NCBI GenBank assembly: GCA_030068145.1
Contig: JAPJBO010000034.1
Coordinates: forward strand, 495,452 to 559,451
Direction of reading: 5' to 3'
DNA: 64,000 nucleotides
Source of the DNA: Diplonema papillatum
Lineage: Eukaryota > Euglenozoa > Diplonemea > Diplonemida > Diplonemidae
The translations under genes were made by a program, and so were the position numbers. How positions within the stretch are numbered: the first letter of the stretch is position 1; every line of letters starts with the position of its first letter. Positions 20,563 to 30,470 of the stretch are shown here, piece after piece. The notes under the pieces are model-generated. The model was not told where the DNA came from, did no database searches, and saw only the letters and a list, made by a program, of their open reading frames with translations.

Positions 20563-20609
20563 AAGACCGCGCAAGGAGCAGGCGACTCAGTCGCAGGCTC
20601 ACACCCGCC

Positions 20610-23600
20610 ATGCACTTGCCTTCGCGAAAACTCCAAAAACAACGGCACCAAATCCACAGTTTTTCGAATCCTGCAACTGCAGCGGAGTGTTCGCGGTGCT
20701 CCCACGCGTTGTGCCACCAATGCAACTTGTGCATGGGTACTGTGGTGAGCCCGGACGTAGAATGCGCTTGGTGCAAGAGGAAGGAAGCAGGTGCTGACGA
20801 TGCCGTGCGTGAAATTGAGGTTGAGTCTGATTGGCCGTTGTTCAGTGAAGCGATGCAGTGGATCCGCGAGATCAACGGAGTCGAGTGCAGCGTCGATGCG
20901 AGCCAAGTAACCGGCCTCGACGGCGCAGCAGCGATCGACCTTTCACTGCCGTCAGGAAGCCTGTGGCCCTGGACCCGGCGGGACGAGAACCTGCAGACGG
21001 TGCAAGAAGGCGACACGGTGTGGGCCAAGCCCTACGACGAAAGAATGTCGCACCAGCGCTGCGGCTGGGGCAAGCACATGCTCCCGTTCTGCGGGCAGGA
21101 GGCCGTCGTCAAGCGCTTCCTGGTCAACGGGAACCGGGCGCAGGCCCTCCTGATGTTCAAGCACGTCAAACTCAACACGGCAACCGTCCAGGTCGCCGAG
21201 GACCGCCGCTCCCTCGGCTGGTTCGACCTTGAGTGGCTCCGGATCCCAGAAGGATACAAACTCCCGATTCCGTCGGGCGGTTGGTATGAGAAGCTGATGC
21301 GGTTCCCGCTTACTGTCGGCAGCATGGTCCGCGTGAAGCCGTTCGACCCCGCGATGAAAAGCATGAAGTGCGGCTGGGACGCGTGCATGGAAGAATATGC
21401 GGGCAGGGCCGGGTCCATCGTCCGGATCCTGGTGGCCGCCAACTTCGCGCAGGTTCAGCTCGCCTTCACGCACGCGACGAACATGTCTTGGTGGGACATC
21501 GAATGGCTCGACATCCCGCCCTACCTAGCGGACCACGTGAAGATCGGGGCCCCCATTTCTACGGGCCTCTGCGGCGGGAAGGTGACGCTGAGGGCCGAGA
21601 CGGTCCGGAAGTGCCCCCGCGGGCACAAGTGCGTGTGGCTCGCGAACCCGTACCAAGGCTTCGGCCTCGTCGCCTGCGAAGGCTGCCGGGCGGGCAGCAT
21701 ACGCGACGAGGAGGTGCTGCACTGCGGGCTGTGCAGCTTCGACCTGTGCTCCAAGTGCGCTTCTGGGCAGCGCGTGCTGGACAGGGCGCAAGGCGCCATG
21801 AAGACGCTGTCCACGTTCGTCCGTGTCGGGGCCATCCCCGAGGCGTATCTGGCGCCCATCGCCGAGAGGCTGCAGCAAAGCATGGAGTACGGTCGGGTCG
21901 TCCTGCGGAAGATCCAGCTGCTGGACGGCCGGCCCGCGGTGCTCGCGTGCGTCATGGGCGACGCGAACGGCGTCGCGACCATGCTCAACGGGAAGCTGCT
22001 GTGCAGGATCCACGACAACGGCCGCATCGTCAACGGCACGAGGGTGACCAACCCCATGCGGAAGATCGACGCCGGCATCCTCGAAGCCATCGAGCGCGCG
22101 TTCCACTGCTGCGTCGTGACGCCCCCCCCCGGCGAATCTGTCCATCCCGGTACGGTTGCTTTGCTGGGCCCGGAGGAGGAGAGGATCAAAGCCGCCGGCA
22201 AGCTGGTGTGGTACAGCGCATCCCGCCGCATCGTGATCCGCGTGCACCCTGCCGAGCGCGGCGTGGTCCAGCAGAAGGTGGCTGAGATCCGGGCGAGAGC
22301 GAAGTGTCACGTGTCGCTGTACCGGGGAACCATCGTGAAGTTGATAGGGCTGCCCAGTGCCATCAAAGCGGCGCGCGCTGCCATCAACAACCTGCTGCTT
22401 ACGCACCGGATGGAGATCCAGTCAGCGCGCGTTTCGAAGGCGATGGCGCTGGTGGTCTCCGAGCTCTGCGAGGTGCGGCTGGCCATCCGGATCGCGGACC
22501 CCCTCATCGCCGTCCTCTCGCAGCTCCACGAGCCGCAAGCCGGCAACGACACCGCGACGTCCGTCCGAGCGCAGCCGTCGAACAACACCTCGAACGAACA
22601 GCACAACCGGACCATCCGAAGCGTGCAGGCCGAGCTCAACGAAATCCACCGCGTCGCGGTCTCTGTCCTCGAAGCTCTTGACTTAGACGCGTCAGGGCTC
22701 TCCTTGCCTTCGAACATCGCCGGCCTCCGAGCGTATCAAGTGGGGGACACCGTCGTGCGCGGACCGGATTGGAAATGGGAGGATCAAGACGGGGGGGCCG
22801 GGCAGGTGGGGAGGGTGTTCGACTTCCCGATCCGGGAGCAGATGGAGGATGGTGGGCTGGTAGAGGGGTGGATCAGCGTCGAGTGGCCGAACCGGGGGCG
22901 GTTTAACTACAAGGTCGGGCACGAGCAGGACGTCGTGCATGCGGTCCAGGAGGGCGAGAACGAAGGCGAGGACGGGAACTACGAGGAAGAGCTGCCGCAG
23001 AGGTGCGCCCGGCACAAGCAGGTGTACATCAATTTAGTGAACGCCGTCGGCACCCTCGAAGCGCGGCACGTCCAGCTGCTGGCGACCCGCGAGGTCGAAC
23101 CAACCGACATCGGCTCGAAACGCGACACTCTGCAGCAGTTCCTGCACCAGACGACGCGCGACAAAGCCCGCGTGGAGCACCGGGTGTCGGCCACGGCGGC
23201 GTCCCTGTCCAGGGAAGAGGAGCGGGCGAAGAAGACGCTGCAGATGACCGCCCAGAAGAGAGGCTACCCCGGCATGACCGCGGCCCAGGTCCGCGGCGCG
23301 CACGACCTCCTCGTCCAGCACCTCGAGAACCTCCGGTCCCTCCGCGCCCGCATGCAGCGCCACGCTGACCACGCGACGATGCAGCTCATCGCCCGGTCCG
23401 CGAAGATCCGGCGCGAGCTTGCGGAGGTCATCAAGCGGCAGAAATTCTCCGGCTGGGACATCATCCTCTCGATCATGCAGGAGACCGGGGCCCTCATAGA
23501 ATACAGGTCGGGCGACAACAAGTTGGTGCTCACGGGAGGGGAGAGCGCGGTATACGCAGCCAGGCGCAAATTACGGTCGTTGACAGTCAGGGACTTGTAC

Positions 23601-25277
23601 GCGTGGTCGTGCGTGACGGCGCAGGTGCGGCTGCCCGTGAAGGCGTACAAGCAGGTCACGAAGCTGCAAGGCCTGCTCGCCCGGGTGGTGGAGCAAGTGT
23701 CGGGGGTCGAGGCGGTGCGACCTGTCGGGGACCTGACCGTCGCCATCAACGGCACGTTTCCGCAGATCGAGAACGCGGTCGACGTGCTGCGGTCGCGGCT
23801 GGATCTGTCGGAGGCGGAGTCGGTGTTCACGATCGTCGACGCGACCCCTGGACACTCGAGCCCCGACCAGTCCCTCGTGCTCGAGAACGTCACGGTCAAG
23901 CTCGACGCCGAGTGCGACGTGTGCGGGTGCCCCCTCGACTCGTCCAACACGCTCACGACCTTCTGCGGGCACGTGAGCACATGCACGACGTGCCTGCGGC
24001 TGTGGGTCGACTCGAAAATCTCGGAAAGGCAACCAGCGGTATGCCCGAGCAGGGATTGCGGCCACGTGCTGACCGCGGGGGAATACAGGAGCTTGGTCGC
24101 GAAAACGGGGGCCGAGGGAGCGGAGGGCGCGGTTTGCACGAACGCGTACGAGGTCGCGATGGCGAAGGAAAAGCTCAAGCCGCAGGTCCGGCAGTGCTAC
24201 GCGTGCGAGGACGGCTTCGCTGTGCGGTCCGAGGACACGGACATGCTCCCCATCTGCTGCGTCGAGTGCCGCGCCAACATCTGTGCGAACGCGACGTGCA
24301 GCGAACCGGCCCACTACTTCTTGGACTGCAACGAGGTCGTCCCGAAGAAGCGGGCCATGCTGCTCCGCCGGAAAGCGCACCTGTCCCGAAAAACCCCCGA
24401 CGCCGGCGCCGCCCCGGACGCCGCGCTGGCGCGCGAGCTCAGCGCCGTCGACACGACGCTGGACCGCCTCGAGGAGGCGAGCAAGACGCAGGAGGTCCTG
24501 CAAAAGGAGATGGCGGCCGGCGGCGAGACCCGGCCGTGCCCCGCGTGCGGGGCACTCGTGCACAAGACCGGCGGCTGCAACAGCATGACGTGTACGTGCG
24601 GGCAGAAGTTCTGCCACCAGTGCCTGCAGACGAACTGCGAGCTGGTCGAGATCACCGGCTCGCGCGTCCCTTGCGACCCCAACAGGCTGTGCGACCGCGT
24701 AGACAGCGCGTTGGCGGCGCACCGGGGGAACAGCGTTTACGAAGGGTGGGTGGCTTGCGACGTGTGTGACACGTACCCCATCCCGAAGGACAGCAAGGTG
24801 TACGCCTGCTCGAACTGCGCGAACTGGTACGTCTGCGAGGCGTGCGAGGCGGAGGGAAAGGCGGAGCAGCAGCATCCGCGGGACCACTTGCTCGTCGAAG
24901 TCGCTCAGGCGGAGGACTTGGAGGAGCCGCCCGAACCGCCGCCTGTCGTCGGCCCCGACTACGACATCGACTGGGAGGAAGCCCTCGCGGCCGCGGCCGC
25001 CGCCGACGAGGCGCCGGCGGGCGCGTGGAGCGAGCGGCCGGGCCGCGACCCTGCCGAGGACGAGGAGCTGACCACGATCCCGGCGGTGGCCATCGAGCCG
25101 ATCACCCCCGTCACGCGGAGCCTCGACTCCGCCAGCTTGGACGGCGAGCCGCCGGTGGCGGCCGACGACGGTTTCGACCGCGACGTGGGGGAGCTCGTCC
25201 ACTTCGACGGCGACGGGCACCTCATCCCCTTGGAAGCCCTCGTTCAAGCTTGGGCTCATTCCAATCTAATTATATAA
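20610..25277 (+). CDS. RBR-type E3 ubiquitin ligase with SH3-like/MIB, KH-like and ZZ domains
   Basis: This 1555-residue intronless protein is predicted to transfer ubiquitin through a catalytic Cys. From the ATG at 20610, two related SH3-like or Mind-bomb-type repeats lie at about 130-215 and 233-305 (GDTVWAKPYDE, GSMVRVKPFDP). A Cys-rich finger follows at about 333-390 (CPRGHKC...CGLCSFDLCSKC). A MIB/HERC2-type domain lies at about 705-775 (VVRGPDWKWEDQDGG...GRVFDF). Helical, KH-like segments run to about 1000. RING1 is at about 1100-1160 (CDVCGCPL...CGHVSTC), the IBR at about 1193-1240 and RING2 at about 1308-1340. The candidate catalytic Cys is in KTGGCNSMTC. A ZZ finger follows at about 1380-1430, then an acidic tail. 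RING-IBR-RING order and spacing are clear, whereas the SH3-like and KH-like calls are tentative. The ATG at 20610 is preferred because the earlier in-frame ATG lies in a family A repeat. The stop lies 2 bp before the 28S fragment, so the tail may have been remodelled. Confidence 0.88.
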   Translation: MHLPSRKLQKQRHQIHSFSNPATAAECSRCSHALCHQCNLCMGTVVSPDVECAWCKRKEAGADDAVREIEVESDWPLFSEAMQWIREINGVECSVDASQVTGLDGAAAIDLSLPSGSLWPWTRRDENLQTVQEGDTVWAKPYDERMSHQRCGWGKHMLPFCGQEAVVKRFLVNGNRAQALLMFKHVKLNTATVQVAEDRRSLGWFDLEWLRIPEGYKLPIPSGGWYEKLMRFPLTVGSMVRVKPFDPAMKSMKCGWDACMEEYAGRAGSIVRILVAANFAQVQLAFTHATNMSWWDIEWLDIPPYLADHVKIGAPISTGLCGGKVTLRAETVRKCPRGHKCVWLANPYQGFGLVACEGCRAGSIRDEEVLHCGLCSFDLCSKCASGQRVLDRAQGAMKTLSTFVRVGAIPEAYLAPIAERLQQSMEYGRVVLRKIQLLDGRPAVLACVMGDANGVATMLNGKLLCRIHDNGRIVNGTRVTNPMRKIDAGILEAIERAFHCCVVTPPPGESVHPGTVALLGPEEERIKAAGKLVWYSASRRIVIRVHPAERGVVQQKVAEIRARAKCHVSLYRGTIVKLIGLPSAIKAARAAINNLLLTHRMEIQSARVSKAMALVVSELCEVRLAIRIADPLIAVLSQLHEPQAGNDTATSVRAQPSNNTSNEQHNRTIRSVQAELNEIHRVAVSVLEALDLDASGLSLPSNIAGLRAYQVGDTVVRGPDWKWEDQDGGAGQVGRVFDFPIREQMEDGGLVEGWISVEWPNRGRFNYKVGHEQDVVHAVQEGENEGEDGNYEEELPQRCARHKQVYINLVNAVGTLEARHVQLLATREVEPTDIGSKRDTLQQFLHQTTRDKARVEHRVSATAASLSREEERAKKTLQMTAQKRGYPGMTAAQVRGAHDLLVQHLENLRSLRARMQRHADHATMQLIARSAKIRRELAEVIKRQKFSGWDIILSIMQETGALIEYRSGDNKLVLTGGESAVYAARRKLRSLTVRDLYAWSCVTAQVRLPVKAYKQVTKLQGLLARVVEQVSGVEAVRPVGDLTVAINGTFPQIENAVDVLRSRLDLSEAESVFTIVDATPGHSSPDQSLVLENVTVKLDAECDVCGCPLDSSNTLTTFCGHVSTCTTCLRLWVDSKISERQPAVCPSRDCGHVLTAGEYRSLVAKTGAEGAEGAVCTNAYEVAMAKEKLKPQVRQCYACEDGFAVRSEDTDMLPICCVECRANICANATCSEPAHYFLDCNEVVPKKRAMLLRRKAHLSRKTPDAGAAPDAALARELSAVDTTLDRLEEASKTQEVLQKEMAAGGETRPCPACGALVHKTGGCNSMTCTCGQKFCHQCLQTNCELVEITGSRVPCDPNRLCDRVDSALAAHRGNSVYEGWVACDVCDTYPIPKDSKVYACSNCANWYVCEACEAEGKAEQQHPRDHLLVEVAQAEDLEEPPEPPPVVGPDYDIDWEEALAAAAAADEAPAGAWSERPGRDPAEDEELTTIPAVAIEPITPVTRSLDSASLDGEPPVAADDGFDRDVGELVHFDGDGHLIPLEALVQAWAHSNLII

Positions 25278-25278
25278 T

Positions 25279-25410
25279 AGCTTGGAACTGTTACGAACAA
25301 GAGGAATCCAACTGGTTAATTAAACAACAGCATTTCGCTTCATCACAACGGTGGCGAGTGGAATGTGACATCTGCCCAGTGCCCTGATTGTCAACGCTGA
25401 GAGATCAGGT

Positions 25411-25470
<60 letters not shown>

Positions 25471-25556
25471 TTCTAATTAAAGACGCGCATGAATGGACCA
25501 ATGAGATTCCTTCTGTCCCTACCTACTATCTGGCGAAACAGCAGTCAAGGGAACGG
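25279..25556 (+). rRNA. 28S rRNA fragment spanning the R2 target region (pseudogene)
   Basis: The segment runs colinear with large-subunit rRNA from the CTTGGAACTG region through GTGACATCTGCCCAGTGC and GCGCGGGTAAACGGCGGGAG to GACTCTCTTAAGGTAGCC, CGCGCATGAATGGA and CAAGGGAACGG. Similarity ends near 25556. Several bases differ from the usual consensus in conserved stretches. This is a stranded fragment of about 278 nt outside rDNA. The R2 retrotransposon cleavage region (TTAAGG/TAGC near 25453) is present and uninterrupted. Confidence 0.93.
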
Positions 25557-26478
25557 CATCTGAACACCTATGTATACTTAGACGAGGTGTGGTACCCCAC
25601 GAATGCCCCAAGGCTCCGACGTAATTTCTGTCTGCACGTTTTCGAACCCATCTTCCCAAGCAAGGCCGCTACTACTGCGGCACCATGCGTACGACATCAA
25701 GAAGAGAGACCGTTACATACTACGGAACAATGCTGAAGAGGACCCGCCGCATCCAGGGTACGCAAGCAATGGCTGAAACTGCAGCGTACAATAACAAAAT
25801 CACTGCCTCCACGGCGAATGAAGAATAGACCGCACGGAAGACACCAAAACCCCGAGTGCGAATTTTTACTCTTAGTACCTGGTCAGGCCACAGGCGAAGG
25901 CAACGCCTGAACGGTGTCCTGACCACAGAGAGTTGAGCATGCATTGGCCCTTCAACCATAGACTGTAAAGGGAGAGTCAAAAAGGAATACGAGAAAGGCA
26001 GTGTCAAACGAGCCCTTAGCCAAAGATTCCCCGTCTTCGTCTGTCCCATCTCTGTCATTTGGAAAGGGCTTCCTTTCACCATGCAAAAAATGTTTGCACA
26101 AGAAAGATTCTCCATTCCGTCCTCTCCTCCTTCCATCTTTTGTGATTGATCACTGTTTCTTATTTGATTTAGCGGGTAGCATCTGCTGCATCTAACCTGT
26201 TGTTGAAACCGCGTTTGTTTCCCATTGCCCCATTCATCGACATAAGAACGATAATGAACAGAAGATAGAAATAGTATGAAGGAGAAAAGAAGCGGAGGAA
26301 GAAGAAATTAACCCCTGCAAAAACTATTAGAAAAGAGAGGAAATGACGCCCCCATCCATCCTTTCACGCGGAGCTTTTTGACTTCTTTCCCGCTTGACTT
26401 CACAATCTTGTGATGGGGTTGCGCAAATCTGATGGCCAACTTGATGCTGGTTCACAAATTATCCAGCCATCGCGGATT
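25557..26478. other. Gene-free stretch
   Basis: No recognisable gene, rRNA or dispersed family. Similarity to 28S stops at its left edge. Confidence 0.35.
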
Positions 26479-26643
26479 GTAAAGGAGGGGGGGTCGAATA
26501 ATAATAGATATTTGACACACGTCTGGTTGTCTAAAAATACTACCACTACTTGATCCTGCTACTGTTCGGCTACCCGGAACTTTTTTTAGTATTCGACAAA
26601 TCGAATAAGAACACAGGTGTTATTATTCGACCCCCCACTTTAC
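26479..26643 (+). mobile_element. Small MITE with terminal inverted repeats (165 bp)
   Basis: The left end GTAAAGGAGGGGGGGTCGAA and the reverse complement of the right end (GTAAAGTGGGGGGTCGAATA) match over about 25 bp. A second ATTCGAC/AATCGAAT foldback lies inside. There is no coding capacity. The flanks show no certain target duplication, so the class is open. It is unrelated to the hAT ends. Confidence 0.8.
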
Positions 26644-27159
26644 TGCGATCAGCCGATAGTTGGCGGTACTACTATCCTAGCACCGCCACATCTGCAATAC
26701 TTAGTACCCGGATCACCGCTACTGCTGCACGCATTTTGAAAGAGAGTGCACAAGAGATCCCCGATGTGGGTTTGGAAGCCTGCGAATCGGATGGGTCTGT
26801 AAGTTCTGCTGGCGAAATCGGCAGCATAAGTTGTTACATTACCGGAGCCAGCATTTGTGCGCCAAAGGTGTCTTGAAAACTTGCTTCCGAGCAGACCGAG
26901 GCCAAATCCGTATCGGCAAGCGGTTGCAATGCTTCTCCCTCCTCGCACTCGCCTCGGCTCGAGACGGGCGAAGACGAGGAAGGTGGGCTCCCCAACGCCT
27001 GCTACCGCTTCCGTCTCCTAATGCCAGTTCATACTCGAACTCGAACTCTCAGGTTAATCAGCAAGAAGCACGAAAGAAAGATAATCAACCACGTCTCGCG
27101 AAAAACGCTAAAAAAGAAACCCCCAACCGCGCGCACCCACAAAAAGGAGAAAGCAAGCG
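26644..27159. other. 5' region of the TauE-like gene
   Basis: No separate gene is supported. Composition turns GC-rich at the ATG at 27160, which an A/G-rich leader (AAAAAGGAGAAAGCAAGCG) precedes. Confidence 0.35.
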
Positions 27160-28383
27160 ATGCCTTTCGACCACATCACGTTCTTCGAGCACCCTTCCGG
27201 TGCGGAATGGTGGCTGCTGCTCGCGGTCATCGTGGGGCACATGCTCGGCGCGTTCTGCACCGGCTGCGTCGGGGTCGGCGGCGTCGTGTTCGTGCCGCTG
27301 CTGCTGCTGCTGCCGAACGTGCCGCTCGGCGTCGCTGTCGGCAGCGTGTTTTTCGCGATGCTCTGCGGCAACCTGGTCCTGTCCCTCCGCTGGCGCCTCG
27401 CGCCCCGGCTTCCGGCCGTCGGCAGCCCGCCGAGCGGCCGCGTGTCGATCGAGCTTGCCGCCCTCGGCTTCCCGATGGCCTTCGCCGGCTCGCTGCTCAT
27501 CCCCATCGCGCCGAAGGCGGTGCTTGGCGTCGCGGTCGCGTCCATCTGCCTGCTGTACGGCCTCAACCTCGGCCGGAAGACGTGGGCGGACCTCCGAGAC
27601 GGAGCCCGCAGCCGGCCTGCCCCGGATGCAGACTTTTGGCCGGTAGAGCTCCCGCCGTCGGCGGCCGGCGAAGAGGAGGGCGACGAGCGCTGGGCGTTGA
27701 ACCCGCTGGACCTCGTCTTCGTGCAGCGCGACGTTGCCGCCGCGTGCGCCGGGGGGTGCGCAGACTCCGAAGGGTCGACGCAGACGGTTTCTCTGGAGTT
27801 CTCGGAGGGGATCTCCATCACCGGCGCCGACGTCGACGCGGATCCCGGGCTGGTGAGGACGAGCCTCGACGTGAGAAGCCCTGGAAGCGGCTGCGACTAC
27901 CAGTCGGTGGCTGCAGAAGAGGCGGGGGAAGGCGGGCAGGTGGAAGCCGAAGGTGTGCGGGTGCCGGTGGAGGCGGGGAAGGCTGACTTCTTCAGCACCG
28001 CGGGCCGCGCCGCGTCGGTGAAGCGCGTCTTGGTCGGCGGGTTCACGGCGCTGGTGTCGGCGATGACCGGGACGGGCGGCGCGGTGGTGCTGTTCCCCGT
28101 CGTGAGCTGCCTGTTCCCCGGAACCGACTTCTGCAGGCTCATCGGCGAGTCGCGGCTGATGTCGTTCGCGATCTGCTTCGCGGCCGCGCTCGGGACGGTG
28201 CTCTTCGGGGCCGTCGACTTTGGCTTGGCCCTGCTGATGATCGCGAACGTGTGCATCGTCTCCTTCATCGGAGCTTCGGTGGCGGACCACATTCCGACCC
28301 ACCGCCTCAAGCTGCTCCTCGCTGTCGTTCTCGTCGCATCGGGCGTTGCTTCTTTAACGCAGATAGTGATTCGTCTCGTTTAG
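27160..28383 (+). CDS. TauE/SafE-family membrane transporter (sulfite exporter-like)
   Basis: A 407-residue, multi-pass membrane protein in one open frame. Family members move small anions such as sulfite or sulfonates across membranes; the substrate here is not shown by sequence. The N-terminal half (about 12-150) has hydrophobic helices with the glycine-rich segment CVGVGGVVFVPLLLLL and a second helix pair ending in GVAVASICLLYGLN. A long polar loop of about 120 residues (about 155-275), rich in acidic residues, separates the halves. The second half repeats the pattern (FTALVSAMTGTGGAVVLFPV, then several helices to the end). The duplicated glycine motif and two-half layout are typical of TauE/SafE. 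The start follows a purine-rich leader, and the product ends near the last helix without a tail. Confidence 0.85.
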   Translation: MPFDHITFFEHPSGAEWWLLLAVIVGHMLGAFCTGCVGVGGVVFVPLLLLLPNVPLGVAVGSVFFAMLCGNLVLSLRWRLAPRLPAVGSPPSGRVSIELAALGFPMAFAGSLLIPIAPKAVLGVAVASICLLYGLNLGRKTWADLRDGARSRPAPDADFWPVELPPSAAGEEEGDERWALNPLDLVFVQRDVAAACAGGCADSEGSTQTVSLEFSEGISITGADVDADPGLVRTSLDVRSPGSGCDYQSVAAEEAGEGGQVEAEGVRVPVEAGKADFFSTAGRAASVKRVLVGGFTALVSAMTGTGGAVVLFPVVSCLFPGTDFCRLIGESRLMSFAICFAAALGTVLFGAVDFGLALLMIANVCIVSFIGASVADHIPTHRLKLLLAVVLVASGVASLTQIVIRLV

Positions 28384-28415
28384 GATCGGGGCTGCTTGAC
28401 AAGCACAGCGGGAAG

Positions 28416-28832
28416 ATGCGCCTCCATTTCACCACCATCGTCGTGGTTGGAGATCATCAGACCGTTGCAGATGCGGAAGCTCTGACCAGTGAACCTGCCG
28501 AGAGCAAGCTAATCGGCGAGTCCGTTATCTACTGGGACTGGGCCGACGTCAGCGTTGCTTTGCGGATGGCAGCCCATCATGGCGGGGATGCCGCAGCATG
28601 TCACGTCCACAGGTTCACGGCCGGAGTTGACCGGTACCGTATCGATGCTCACACGCTACCTCGGATATGGAAAGAGCCAACGGAGATGAACAGTCTTGGC
28701 TGTCGCATTACATTCGCCGATTCGCATGCCCTCCCGCCATGGTTTTCGTCCACTCCACCCCTCCTGACGAACCGTGGTGAACCGGCCGAATCGAGGCTAT
28801 TTCGTCCGACGTGCGTGTCGCAACACGGCTAG
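28416..28832 (+). CDS. Possible short unrecognised ORF (139 residues)
   Basis: This open frame begins MRLHFTTIVVVGDHQ just after the transporter's stop. It has moderate GC content but no family resemblance, and could be 3' UTR that is open by chance. I list it only because it is the sole frame with even composition between the transporter and the repeat-rich region. Confidence 0.2.
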   Translation: MRLHFTTIVVVGDHQTVADAEALTSEPAESKLIGESVIYWDWADVSVALRMAAHHGGDAAACHVHRFTAGVDRYRIDAHTLPRIWKEPTEMNSLGCRITFADSHALPPWFSSTPPLLTNRGEPAESRLFRPTCVSQHG

Positions 28833-29180
28833 TCTTTTTGACTCCCACAGTCGCCAAGGCGTCACTGCCTCTTATTTATCAGTCGCGGGTGGAATGCTTG
28901 TCTTGAAGGGGTTGCCCTGCAGGGCGGTGCACGTTCGCCCATCAAAAGTGAACGGCGGCTGGTCACCACCACCGGCTTCGCGCCCCGATACACTGATCCG
29001 CTCTCCGGATGGCGGTTTAACGCGAAGCAGAAATGAACAGGAAAGGAAAAAAAGGAAAGGAATTCAACAACGCAATCGTCTACTTGCTCCAATCTACGAC
29101 AGCTCCGGTCCGTTTGCTAGGTCGGTGTGTGAATAAAGCAACCGAACGATCACACCGAAAGCATTCGCTTCGTCAAACCA
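28833..29180. other. Gene-free stretch
   Basis: No supported gene or repeat family. Confidence 0.3.
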
Positions 29181-29460
29181 CTCTCACTCTTCTGCTTACT
29201 TGCACGATCACTTTTACACTCTCGCTCTCCCTCAATTTTTCACTTTAACAGTGAGAGGGAGGGAGAGAGATATTGAAAGTACGAGTGCAACAGAGCTCGA
29301 AGTCGAGCGTGAGAGCCACCTCAGCGAGGTGGTACGTCACTCGAGAGTGAGAGTGAGAGGAGGTGAACGAGAACACATTCGAGATGGTGGGTGAATGCGA
29401 GAGTGTACATGATCGCACACTTTCATTTTTCTCTCTCTGGCTGTCTCTCACTCGCAGGGC
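29180..29460 (+). repeat. GA/CT-rich imperfect inverted repeat
   Basis: CT-rich CACTCTCGCTCTCCCTC is followed at once by GAGAGGGAGGGAGAGAG, forming a purine/pyrimidine foldback. GAGAGTGAGAG tracts continue to 29360, with a perfect CCACCTC/GAGGTGG hairpin near 29314. Confidence 0.65.
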
Positions 29461-29681
29461 ACAGGCGGAGATAGCAGGAGCACAGCGACCCAGCATCGGA
29501 CCATCTAGTAGCTGACTCATACCCGAAACAGGTTTCCCTCTCCCGGTGCACGGTCTTCCTTTTGCATTACCCAAGGACCGTCGTTTTGCCGCCGACCTCC
29601 GGCTGCTTTCATCTCAAACAACTGCCTTTTTTTCCTATCGGGGGTACTCTTGTCTCACCCATGCGGCGCGTGGTCTATCTG

Positions 29682-29901
29682 TTTTTTTGTACAAGCACCC
29701 GCTTTGTAGGAAATGCTTGACGAGACTGCCAGTTCCGATAGATCAAAGGAGGTAAATGTGCTGTAGCCCACACGAAACACAGGTAAATCTGGGTTTAGTG
29801 GCGGGCGTAAGCGTTCAACAAAAAAAGACCCACTTTGTAGTTGTATTGTTTTCTCCCCCTCTGGCCTCCTTCGAAATGAGGCAGTCCCTCGAGTATTTTG
29901 C
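29682..29901 (+). repeat. Family A MITE-like element
   Basis: Almost full length from TACAAGCACCCGCTTTGTAG to GGCAGTCCCTCGAGTATTTT, with a short deletion near the right end (GAAATGAGGCAGTCC). Confidence 0.8.
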
Positions 29902-30392
29902 TGGAGCCTGGCCCTGGACGCGCGCGCGGATTCTCTTCTTGCCGGCCTCTGCCCCTTGAGATGATCAAGCTTGCAACCAACCAAAGGGTGGCAGGAGATC
30001 TAGGAGAGCGAAGACGCAGAGTTCAAGGTGTCACGCAATCAGTTATCAAGTAGCAGAGAATGAGCAAGTGCCGGAAGAAGCGACTGCGTGGGTTTTACGT
30101 CTTTCTATGGGCAGCACCCGCTAGGAACCGAACGCCACGCGCCCGTATGGTGGTGGACTCACGACCAGTGAGCGCGAAAGAACAATCCGAAACCTTAATT
30201 AACCCCGACGCAACACTGGGGCGGCCGGCATCATTTCCTCCCGAAAAGAACTGCGGAATACTGCAAAAGATGGAATCGGCCTGCCGATGACATCGAATGG
30301 TCTGATAAGTACCCACCGGGCATGCCGATGGCTGGATGGAAACAACAGCCCGGAGACCTGTGGTTTCTTTGTGTTGAACGCATGGGCTGGTA
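29902..30392. other. Gene-free stretch
   Basis: Overlapping frames on both strands without recognisable motifs. Confidence 0.3.
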
Positions 30393-30470
30393 GAATTCGC
30401 AATTGGCGGCGTACTACGTGCAACTTGCCAATGCGGAGGCGAGTCTCGAGTCCCAGTGCGCGCAAAGCAG
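30393..30470 (+). repeat. Family F-like fragment
   Basis: GGCGGCGTACTACGTGCAAC and AGTGCGCGCAAAGCAG match family F order. Confidence 0.45.

Noticed and set aside
20496-20609. Longer N-terminus for the RBR ligase
   Set aside because: These 38 codons lie mostly in the family A repeat. I kept the next ATG as the start but recorded the alternative.
23571-25259. 562-codon minus-strand open frame
   Set aside because: It lies antisense to the RBR gene and has no motifs. It is open because of high GC content.
25440-25470. R2-type insertion in the 28S fragment
   Set aside because: The target region is uninterrupted, and sequence on both sides is plain 28S.
27085-28302. 405-codon minus-strand open frame
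   Set aside because: It lies antisense to the TauE-like transporter and is full of Arg, Glu and His without membrane helices, which is typical of a shadow frame.
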